From Beroe ovata (Eukaryota > Ctenophora > Nuda > Beroida > Beroidae): a DNA stretch of 19,851 nt. Below the pieces are notes generated by a model. It saw only the letters and a program-made list of their open reading frames with translations, ran no database searches and was not told the origin of the DNA. The stretch is from positions 876,899-896,749 of the forward strand of contig CAMPET010000004.1 of the NCBI GenBank assembly GCA_946803715.1, in the 5' to 3' direction. Positions within the stretch are counted from its first letter, which is position 1. The number at the start of each line of letters is the position of its first letter. Made by a program: the position numbers and the translations under genes. Below, one piece after another: positions 9,688 through 18,090 of this stretch.

Positions 9688-10840
9688 GGCAGCAGATTAC
9701 AGGATACCAATGAGTATAGGGGAAACAGCTCATGCTGAGGTTAGATCAAATAGGTAATTGAATAAGAAAATCATGCTACGCTTGAAATTTGAACAAGGTT
9801 TCCATTTCTTAGCCACTTCTTGGAGTTATAACGCCCATTTGTGCTCCTGGACCAAAAAAGGACGACCGAAAACTGATAAAAAACGCATAGACAATGAAAG
9901 TACACGATTTCATCTGAAATGTGTGTTACAATTGAATGCTGAAGTGCGTGTATTTTTCAGTCCATCTGTTTTTGGTCCATGTGCCCATGTGAAGGTTATA
10001 ACAGTGATTTCAAGTTGATCGTCTTTACAGGTTGATAAGAAAGGGGTTGGCTGCAGTGTTTACGATATTGCTATTCATCCTAACTTTGTAAATACTCTCA
10101 AATCAGAACCTGCATTCATGAACTTTTTCCTCCAAGTCATTTATGAGGGACTTGGTGCAAAATTCAGTGTGAGTTGACAAATTATGACAGTTCTCCGAAA
10201 GCTGATGAGTGCCGATTCACTCATTGAGACTTGACTTTAGATACTTTTTTAAACTGCTCCTCCAATTTAAACTACCTATGTGTCTTCAGATTGAGTTGGA
10301 GTGGGACTGGATTATCCTAAAAAACAGAACACACGTTGGTAGAGTGAAGCCTCATATGATAAGAACATACAAGAAACCCGTTATACAAGAAGTAGACCAA
10401 AAGATTAAGGATATAACACCTGCAGCAAAGAAGCCTAGTAAACCTACCCAACCCGCGCCCAAACCAGATTATATCATAGTACAGGTAGCTACGGAATTTA
10501 GATTTTAGTATACATATCACCAACAACTATTTCTACAAATTTACCCCAGATGAAGATCATAGCATCACGTCCATTGTCTCAGGAACCTGTGGAAGGCACG
10601 CCTAACTACCTGATAATAGAAGTAAAACTTCCCGGTATCGAGTCATCGTCTAAACTAACACTGGATGTGGGAGAGGACAGACTAACTCTGCACGCACATC
10701 CGGCCATGTACTTCCTGGATGTGGAGATGCCGTACGATGTCATCCCCATGAAGAGTGGAGCTCAGTACGACACAGAGAACCATCTGCTGACTGTCGCGCT
10801 GATGACGACATGCGGTGAAGCGAACAAGAGGGAGTCCTGA
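9688..10840 (+). CDS. PIH1D1: PIH1 domain-containing protein 1, C-terminal four exons (5' end missing)
   Basis: PIH1D1 is the adaptor subunit of the R2TP co-chaperone (with RUVBL1/2 and RPAP3), which helps HSP90 assemble snoRNPs, PIKK kinases and RNA polymerases. Exons: 9688-9739 (partial), 10031-10168, 10290-10484 and 10550-10840. All are in phase, giving 224 residues before the TGA. The PIH1 domain is seen as YRIPMSIGETAHAE, GCSVYDIAIHPNF and LEWDWIILKNRTHVG. A linker (AAKKPSKPTQPAPKP) leads to a C-terminal CS-like domain (YLIIEVKLPGI, GEDRLTL, YFLDVEMPYDV). The last exon alone could be read as an ATG-initiated ORF, but it is spliced. The first junction uses donor GAG|gttaga; the nearby better-looking aaatag|gtaatt would break the frame. 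Roughly 80 N-terminal residues are missing at the assembly gap. Confidence 0.92.
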
Positions 10841-11361
10841 GAGGAATGAGTGTGATAGATGTTGTGAGAGTGGGTGCAGACTCCAGGGGGTGCATTTGTG
10901 GTCTTGTGATGGTAGGAGTGGCATGTTTCAGAGGTCTTCAAGATGGATAAACAGGCTAAGTAGAATTTCTCATAACGTCGATAGCGTTTGTATCTTGTTT
11001 TGATAATTTATTTGTTGTCAGTTGTACAGGATTGTTCAGTCGCTCTAGGCTCAATTATTCAATTGTCTATCAGAAATTGCCAATCCAGCTCGGTCCACGA
11101 GTTTAAATTTCAAGATGGAAGGCGCATCGCCAAATTTCACAGAATTCAGTTGATATTGCGCGCGAATTTCAGTTTTGGGCAGTCTCCAAGAAGCCCGACA
11201 CAGTCTATAATAGACCACGCGTACGAGTGGTCTATAGATCATGTCGGATTGTCGGGCTTCTTTGAGACTGCTGAATGTACCATGGTACGATGATCGCCAA
11301 GTTTCCTCGAAGCCTTTATTAACCACTTTCTCTTTTAACCCATTTCCCTCAAGCTTAGAGA
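10841..11361. other. PIH1D1-CCDC15 intergenic region
   Basis: About 0.5 kb separates the PIH1D1 stop from the CCDC15 start. It must hold the PIH1D1 3' end and the CCDC15 promoter/5' UTR. No AATAAA was found. The main structure is an inverted repeat at 11180-11270. Minus-strand open reading here shows no family resemblance and is ignored. Confidence 0.5.
11180..11270. repeat. Two-level inverted repeat upstream of CCDC15
   Basis: The outer arms 11180-11200 and 11250-11270 match at 20 of 21 bases (CAGTCTCCAAGAAGCCCGACA-type). The inner arms 11210-11218 and 11227-11235 are perfect (ATAGACCAC/GTGGTCTAT). The size and symmetry suggest a MITE or a large hairpin about 90 nt before the CCDC15 start codon. 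No clear target duplication was found. Confidence 0.8.
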
Positions 11362-14300
11362 ATGTCGTTTGAAAATATTGGTGTATCCAGTTTGATGAGC
11401 CCTTCACGAGGTGATCCCAGTACAATTGAACTGCCCAGAGAACAAATACACATGGCAACGTGTAACTTCCCTGTCAGGTGAGTGTTGGTTTAGCATGGAG
11501 TTGATGACTTATTCTAAATAACCGTTGAAAGATATTATTTCTCTCTGGACAAATTCATCATTTGCAAAGCTGTCATAACCACACAATATATTCAGATCTG
11601 GTTTCTCAGAACCACTCCCGCTAGCGGTTCACCACGGGATATGCGAATCAGATGCCATTGAGGAAGCGAAACATCAGCAACAACTGTACAAGAAGCAGGA
11701 GGTACTGACAACTGTTGAGTGTAATTCATCCGAATACAATTATGCTAAGCCTCGTTAAAGTGATCTTTGCTCACATGCGATGACTTCTCAGAACGAAAAA
11801 GTCAGGAAGCTGGCTGAGTTCCAAACTCAAGTCAGGGAGCGGATCCGGGCGATGAAACTGCGAGAACACGCGGATAAACTGAACAGAACCCTGCAACTGC
11901 AAGAATCTGAGAATCTGCTCATGAAGAGTGTGGATCCGGTCAGGAAACCTCCCGTCCTCTCCTCACCGCTCATCGCTGTTAACTGCAAGGTGAGGGCTGT
12001 GTGTGTACACACATGTGTGTGTGTGTGTGTGTGGGGGGGTGTATAGTGAAGACAAACTTACAGTAAGGACCAACTTATATTGGGGTTGACAAGAGGGGGC
12101 ACGGTGTCGACACTAGATGGAAAGTGAAGGCACGCAATTATGTAAATTGATAATATTCAGTGTGAAGAATAGGTGTGAATGTCTTAACTAATAAATAAAC
12201 CCACGCAGTGACGGGATAAAGTGTGACAAGTGGGTGACTTTCATTGTGTGATTATTGTGTGATTGAGTGCAGTGATTTAGCCACACTTCTCTCTGTACTC
12301 CGCCCTTTTCCCCTGTTTATGATTAACAAGTTGAGCTACTTTTTGAAGCAGTAAAAGCACATACCTATGACATGTCTGGCAATATTTTCCACCCTAGAGA
12401 TAAATTGAAAAAAGATTAAATTTAGCAAAAAATTAAATTATAATCCGTCATTGTACACTCAGGTGAAAGATAACCGTGACACGGACACGACAGCTACCGA
12501 TGTGTTGGTGAAGTGTAACAAGTACGCGAGGAGTAGGTTACTGGGAGGGGAGCTCCCTTCCTCAGTGATTATTCCCCGAGTTGAGGAAAGTGAGNGGACA
12601 AACTTATAGTGAGGACCAACTTATATTGGGGTTGACAAGAGGGGCACGGTGTCGACGCTAGATGGAAAGTTAAGGCACGCAATTATGTAATTATTCAGTG
12701 TGAAGAATACGTGTGAACGTCAAACTAATGAATAAACACTCGCAGTGACGGGATAAAGTGTGACAAGTGGGTGACTTTCAACGTGTGATTATTGTGTGAT
12801 TGAGTACAGTGATTTAGCCACACTTCTCTCTGTACTCCGCCCTTTTTCCCTGTTTCATGATTCACATGGCGGACTCCTTTTTGAAGCAGTTAAAGCATTT
12901 ACTTATGACATGTCTGGGAATATTGTTTTTATAACAATCAAATTATAATCCGTCATTGTACCCTCAGGCGAAAGATAACCGTAACCCGGACACGACAGCT
13001 ACCGATGTGTTGGTGAAGTGTAACAAGTACGCGAGGAGTAGGTTACTGGGAGAGGAGCTCCCTTCCTCAGTGATTATTCCCCGAGTTGAGGAAAGTGAGG
13101 AAAGCGAGGAGGAGAGTGAGGATAAGGAGAATGTGGTGAGGAAAAGTGTGAGGAGTCAGGTGAGGACACCAAGTGGGGTGACAGCTGAGGATGTCAGGTG
13201 AGGAATAGATGGGACAAGAGTGACAATCTGTATATTCGGATCAAAAAATAACATTCGTCGCAAAATTGAGGTGTACTTATGATTTTGCAGCATATTTTTA
13301 GTACAAAACTCACAAATATCAACCCTCATAATCACCCCATTCCCAGGATTCACCGATTGAAGGAGAGCAGGAAAGCGTACAGCCTGCTGGAGAGGGAGAG
13401 GATGAAGGAGCGGGCTCGAGCAAAGGAGCACAGGGAGACAGCACAGAAACTGCGAGCAGAGGCTGAAAAACAGCGCGCAGCCATCGAACAGCAAGTCAAT
13501 GAGGTGATTATGTTGTAGTGTTCTCATAATAGGGGGCCTACTAAAGTAAAAGCAGAAACTTTGCTAGCACACGTCGAGTGATTTTTCCATTATTGCCAGT
13601 ATTTTAAGCATGTGTAGTGGGTACCGAGACGTTAACCTTGTTGATTAGGTACATCTTATTGGAAATATGCGCAGGCCATAGCTAAGAGCAAAGCTGAATC
13701 GCCGGTGAAGCAATTTCCAATAGAGGAACGAATACAGAAGACTGTACAGAGAAACAAGAAGATATCGACACAGAGTGAGAGACTTATCAAGAGGTAATTA
13801 TAGATCAGGCATTGTTGTAGTACATCTCAATGTTGACATTGTTTTCATTTTCAACTTCCCGATATTGAGTAGAATGTCACACGAAGATCGCATTGAATTG
13901 GTGGCTATCGAAGCAACAGGGCGCGGTATCAAATACGCAATGAGTCATGTTTCGAGTTCGACTGATCGTATCTTCATGATCGACTATCATCTGTCAGTCC
14001 CTGACACACCTGAGTTCCCTAATCAATCTCCCTGTTGACAATTAACTGTCACTGAGAAAGTGAGAATGTTAACTGAATGTTACTGTCTTCACATAATCTG
14101 TCTTCACGTCATTATGACAGGGCCATACCTCAAAGCATTGCTCTGACTATTTCACTGAGCACGTTGATTCACTGAGCATGTGTCAACTTGTCAACTGTTG
14201 CTCATGGCAACCCCAGCGGTTGCTATCATGGAGACCCCGTTCAGAATGAGCAGCGCACACAACCCCACCTTATAACCCCACTTGTTGAGGAAGCTGTTCA

Positions 14301-16914
14301 GGTATATTCCGACAGGGCAGCCCACCCAGCCGGCGACCACAACTCCCACATACAACCACACATCCTCGACCACAAACCACGCTAGGGTGCCCTGTTCTGC
14401 GGGGGGTGGCGATGTGAGATATGAGACGAGCAGGACCAGAGAGTTACACACCGCAATCGCAGCTCCATTAGCTCGCACAACCTCACGAGGATAGTCAAAT
14501 AGGAAGAAGAACAATATGATGGGTGGACCCCCAGCACCCACCAGACCACCCATCAACCCACCTACAACCCCTGCTAACAGCATACACAGTATCTTTATAG
14601 ATGGTGGGAACAGGTCGTGTTTCAGTCCGGTACAGCATTGTGACACACTCTCTCTCCAACTCCCGCCCTTCTCCAAATCTGGAGTATCGGGGTCCACCAT
14701 GACGGGGGGATTGGTGACAGGTGGTGACGTCACTAACTCCACTTCCCTCTCCTCCCCTCCCTCCTTATCAGCCACAGCGTTAGAGAAAACTGTATCCCCG
14801 ACTTTTGGTGCTGGTTTCATTGACAGGTATATCCCGATAAGCTGCCAAACTGCCACGAAGAGTGTCGATATCCCGACTATAATACGGAGTATAGGAACCG
14901 GAGTGTATTTCTGAAGGAGCTGCCCCACTGGTCCCATTACCATGGAAACTGGTACCAGGACCACGTATAGCGGCCAGCTGATGTTCCTGCTCAGCTGTGT
15001 CTTGAACATGAGGAGTGGTGAGATTGAGAATAGTCCCAGAACCGAGAGCAGGACTTGGTACTTGAGAGTGGGGAGTCCACAACATTCCTCCAGCCCTGAC
15101 CACGCCCCAATCTGGTAGATGAACAGATAGGTGATGGTACAGCCGAATCCCATTGCCGACATGCAGCAGCTGCCGAAAAACATGGACAGTACACAGTATA
15201 GTATAGCGGTTGTGGTTGCCATGGTAACCTGTAATGAACTTGTTTACATGATACAGATACATGGATATGAGACCTCAAGAATTTGGAATTTCCGATGCAC
15301 AGATGCAACAAGTGAAACAGTCGTTGTTGTTCCGAATTTCAGATCTCTCATGCGAATTCTACTATCTTACTCAACACCCCCGTTACTACAACTCAACGAT
15401 ATGAGACGTGCATAATCTGGATAGAAAACCTTACAAATACAATTTCAACGCATGATAATGATATTTGAGTCAAATATCATGCGTTGCTGACGCATTTGAC
15501 TCAATAGTCAAGAACTCAGTATACGATGACAAAGTACAGGTTAAACGTTGACTCGTCCACAGCTACAAATTCCTGCTATTACAAGAGGAGCGAGGATTAC
15601 TGAAATTTTAATTCTCTACTTTAATCCACGTAATTTCCTACATCCCTTGCCAGCGGAATATGATATGGTGAATCCTACCAAACATGTGATCTATGTGTGA
15701 AAGTCACTGTCAACTATAAACCGGGTGTAAAGTAGCAACTTGGAAACAATGGCCGGAGTTGACAGTCTGAAGTAAGATTAATTATTGAAGTGATTTCCAT
15801 AATTCAAATCGCGTGATTTTTCTGGCAGGGCTCTGTTTTTCGAATCGTGAAATGTAAAACCTTACAAATTCGAAGACAAACATATTATGAACCTCAAGTT
15901 CATATAATGAAGACTCTGATTTTTTGTCAGGCCACTCTTCAGTTTATCAACTCTAATTTTCTCGGGGATCGCCGCCCCATGATCTACATGCACCGGTCTA
16001 CACACGCAATTCTACACCGCTGTTCGCACATCTCCCCTCTGTCTAGCTGTGTGTACTGATATATCGTCCTTGGTACGGACAAGAGAATGAGATTGAGAGA
16101 GAGGGGACAGGGCTTCCCAATTATCATCGAGATTCTCATATATACTGAGAGTGTGTGGGCGTGAGATCAGTCATATTGGGCTCTCTTGTGCCGGTATGAT
16201 TTCAGATTAAACTGTGAGTATAGTAGTCGACACTCGTGATAGAATAAACGCTATAAGTATAAGTATAATGATCTGAGCTGGTGTATATTCGGCATTCGCT
16301 ACTAGTACTTGAAATTCCCTACGAAGGGGCCTACGAAGGGAGAATTGGAGATAAGATTCTTGACCACAATCCCCTCAAAAAGTATGAAATTCTGAATTCG
16401 GAAATTGGCAGGAGTAAAAGCATATATTGCGATTTGCGAAATGGGACCGAAATGTAAAATGTCAATCTCGGCGAAGCGTGTCCCAGATAACGATTTGTGT
16501 GTCGGTGTGACACATGCCAAGGATTTCTTGTTAACTTCATGGTTTTGTCTAGACTTAAATTCAATTTTCAGAGTAAAAAAGCGTGTCAAAAATGTATATA
16601 TTTCTCGACTTCTCGTGACAGTGTCAGTAGCACACGTACGTCTGAAATTCGATCGTATTTAGAAAATTTAAAAACCTCCCCCTCCCAAAATATTCTGCCG
16701 AAAATACCCCCGTGCTACTCCTATCACGTATCATATGCCCAGGTTACGAGGAAAGATAGCGACAATGACGGGCGAGAGGCCGCCCTCCCTGTGCCCCTGT
16801 GATGCCGATATCTTGAGGACCGGTCCAGAGTTCTGTGCCACGAACTGTACCTTCAGTCAGAACCCCAAATCATTCGCACTGGCCCTATCATCCCTCATGA
16901 ACTGTTACCAGTGA
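11362..16914 (+). CDS. CCDC15: Coiled-coil domain-containing protein 15, seven exons, 365 residues
   Basis: Exons: 11362-11477, 11596-11701, 11792-11989, 12968-13197, 13347-13503, 13675-13793 and 16743-16914, all in phase (1098 nt with stop). CCDC15 is reported as a centriole (inner scaffold) protein. The N-terminal helix (IEEAKHQQQLYKKQE, then KLAEFQTQVRERIRAMKLRE, residues 64-97) matches the vertebrate start. An acidic run lies at 181-194 (EESEESEEESEDKE). A charged coiled coil runs about 218-269 (ERERMKERARAKEHRETAQK). The C-terminus carries CPC...FCATNC (Cys 326, 328, 340, 344), the same C-x-C-x11-C-x3-C spacing I recall in vertebrate CCDC15. Vertebrate proteins are much longer (about 950), so the middle is shorter here. 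Exon 1 and the acceptor of exon 6 (gcgcag, weak pyrimidine tract) are the least certain parts. The last intron hosts an antisense gene. Confidence 0.85.
12014..12038. repeat. (GT)n microsatellite followed by a G run
   Basis: About 10 GT units followed by a run of Gs, in CCDC15 intron 3 just after the exon 3 donor. Confidence 0.9.
12050..12594 (+). other. CCDC15: Redundant allelic copy of CCDC15 intron 3 and exon 4
   Basis: The segment from GACAAACTTA to N 12595 repeats 12596-13094. It contains a second version of exon 4 (12463-12594, after a ctcag acceptor) that is cut off at the N before the acidic run and the donor. The copies differ at a few residues (VKDNRDTD against AKDNRNPD, LLGGEL against LLGEEL) and by small indels. 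Only the second copy is complete and in phase, so the first is treated as the other haplotype joined in tandem. Confidence 0.85.
14191..15222 (-). CDS. TauE/SafE (TSUP) family membrane transporter, intronless, nested in a CCDC15 intron
   Basis: This is a single uninterrupted 343-residue frame. Hydrophobic segments lie near 8-35, 54-73, 82-102, 109-134, 208-242, 252-271, 284-302 and 316-338, about eight membrane spans in two halves joined by a hydrophilic loop (135-205), the usual TSUP plan. The half repeats show family-like glycine motifs: SAMGFGC at 22-28 and GLVGAGGPPIILFFF at 226-240; VGCPVGIYL is at 300-308. Members export or import sulfite, sulfonates and other small organic anions; the substrate cannot be read here. 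The gene lies wholly inside the 2.9-kb last intron of CCDC15, on the opposite strand. The family is common in bacteria, plants and protists and patchy in animals, and the lack of introns fits retroposition or horizontal transfer, though neither is proven. The start is the first Met of the frame before TM1; no upstream exon was sought successfully. Confidence 0.9.
   Translation of the reverse strand: MATTTAILYCVLSMFFGSCCMSAMGFGCTITYLFIYQIGAWSGLEECCGLPTLKYQVLLSVLGLFSISPLLMFKTQLSRNISWPLYVVLVPVSMVMGPVGQLLQKYTPVPILRIIVGISTLFVAVWQLIGIYLSMKPAPKVGDTVFSNAVADKEGGEEREVELVTSPPVTNPPVMVDPDTPDLEKGGSWRESVSQCCTGLKHDLFPPSIKILCMLLAGVVGGLMGGLVGAGGPPIILFFFLFDYPREVVRANGAAIAVCNSLVLLVSYLTSPPPAEQGTLAWFVVEDVWLYVGVVVAGWVGCPVGIYLNSFLNKWGYKVGLCALLILNGVSMIATAGVAMSNS
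15446..15486. promoter_or_regulatory. Palindrome with AP-1-like sites, upstream of the nested transporter
   Basis: Perfect 12-bp outer arms CAACGCATGATA/TATCATGCGTTG (15446-15457, 15475-15486) overlap a 23-nt palindrome (15458-15480) centred on TGAGTCA (15466-15472). A second TGACTCA follows at 15497-15503. The cluster is 224-280 nt upstream of the transporter ATG, so a role as its promoter element is plausible but inferred. TGAGTCA is the consensus for AP-1/bZIP factors. Confidence 0.5.
15504..16742. other. Remainder of CCDC15 last intron
   Basis: No exon was recognised here on either strand. The intron donor is AAGAG|gtaatt at 13793/13794 and the acceptor is atgcccag at 16742. A short CCTACGAAGGG direct repeat lies at 16319-16340. 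Open frames at 16302-16802 show no family resemblance. Confidence 0.5.
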
Positions 16915-17490
16915 CTCAGTTAATATAGTAGGACTGTTGATTTGTTTGAGAACATTCGTCATAAACATTTAACTTAAGTTGTACAAATTAATTATGTAAA
17001 TTTTATTGTTGATCTGGCCACGAAACGGTACGCAGTCGGGATTTGCTGGTCACTGGACAGGCAGCGGAACAGATATTGACTCTCCCACTACGAACATGCA
17101 TTTAGTTTTAACTTTTAACATTTAATTTTAATCTTGGGAGCAAAAAGACGAGTGTTTCTAAATGAGAACAATATTTGTCTCCATACAATTAGTATTCAAA
17201 CTGAAACTGTATTCCTACAATGTTTATATCATTTTAAATCAAAATGCTATAATTCTTGACTTGAAAATACCGTAATCAAACATGAAAATGCTGCAGCCAC
17301 TTTTAGAATTAGATAACTTGTCCAAAGTTTTGGACTCCAAATCTAAAAACGTGCTGCTGTGTTAACAGTTGAACTGAAAGCCAGTACCACTTTACAGTTT
17401 CTCTACTCATTTCATTTTCAAGAATTCAAGCTTCACTATCACAGTCACCTAACGCGTCAGCTATAACGTGTCACTGTCATTTGACAAAAA

Positions 17491-17556
17491 CGCGTCACCT
17501 AAAAGCTAACGCGTCACCTAAAAGCTAACGCGTCACCTAAAAGCTAACGCGTTGCC
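17491..17556. repeat. 19-bp tandem repeat, about 3.5 units
   Basis: The unit CGCGTCACCTAAAAGCTAA starts at 17491, 17510 and 17529, with a partial unit at 17548. Diverged relatives (AACGCGTCAGCTAT, AACGTGTCACTGTC) precede it at 17451-17480. Confidence 0.92.
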
Positions 17557-17929
17557 ATTGGTTACTGAGTAGGAGAGTTGTTCTTGCGGAGTATAGATTG
17601 TTGAAAGCGCGAGACATCGAAAACACTCTTCTGATGAGTAGGAGTTGATGAAGATGGCGGCTTCACACTGTGAGATACATCCTGTTCTCTTGTGACAACA
17701 CCTAGCGGATAGTGAGATTCTGATAGTGAAGAGTGACATAGTTCATGGTTATTGGTTCAATGAACCATGACGTTGAACTATCGTTCCATTGATTTATCAT
17801 AATTTTACTACCCGACCATATGATAATGATGGTGGAACGGAAAAAAGAGGGGTCGGCTTTCAGTTTCGGAATCGGAGGGTGGAATACCGGGATTTATAGG
17901 AATTCAAGAGAACGCCACAAAATCTCGAA

Positions 17930-17935
17930 TTTATT
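17930..17935 (-). promoter_or_regulatory. Candidate polyadenylation signal for the RG/Q-rich gene
   Basis: The minus strand reads AATAAA here, about 155 nt after the stop codon at 18091. The position is plausible, but in AT-rich DNA chance occurrence is likely enough to keep this tentative. Confidence 0.4.
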
Positions 17936-18090
17936 TTTTGTGATATTAATCGCCAATCGGGTTATTTTGAGAGGTCTGCTCGAAAGAGTGCTCTTGAAAA
18001 GGGCCAAAAGAGAGTCAAACTCAAAGAGAGTAATTTCGACGAACATAGCAAGTACATTTTCATTAACGGTGGAGAAGGGTTGGATGGGAC

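Larger units (their letters stand above)
16915..18090. other. Intergenic region between two convergent genes
   Basis: It contains the presumptive 3' ends of CCDC15 (plus) and the RG/Q-rich gene (minus). No AATAAA is visible on the plus strand. It also holds a 19-bp tandem repeat and a small hairpin (GTTCATGGTT...AACCATGAC, 17740-17771). The open frame 17820-18260 overlaps the last exon of the minus gene and is not considered real. Confidence 0.5.

Noticed and set aside
11051-11458. 135-residue minus-strand frame over the CCDC15 5' region
   Set aside because: It runs through the inverted repeat and antisense to CCDC15 exon 1, with no domain, no membrane pattern and no family resemblance.
13649-13674. 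Upstream extension of CCDC15 exon 6 (YWKYAQ) from the acceptor at 13648
   Set aside because: It reads plausibly in frame, but that acceptor needs a phase-1 partner, while exon 5 ends in phase 0 at GAG|gtgatt. It remains the main doubt about this exon edge.
13775-14038. Possible extra CCDC15 exon around 13875-13926 (SHEDRIELVAIEATGR)
   Set aside because: It looks mildly coding, but the phase of exon 6 (2 nt left over) joins perfectly to the exon at 16743, and the resulting protein aligns through the junction without it. Its donor would also be weak.
14516-14914. 132-residue plus-strand frame
   Set aside because: It lies antisense inside the TSUP transporter frame and shows no independent coding signal.
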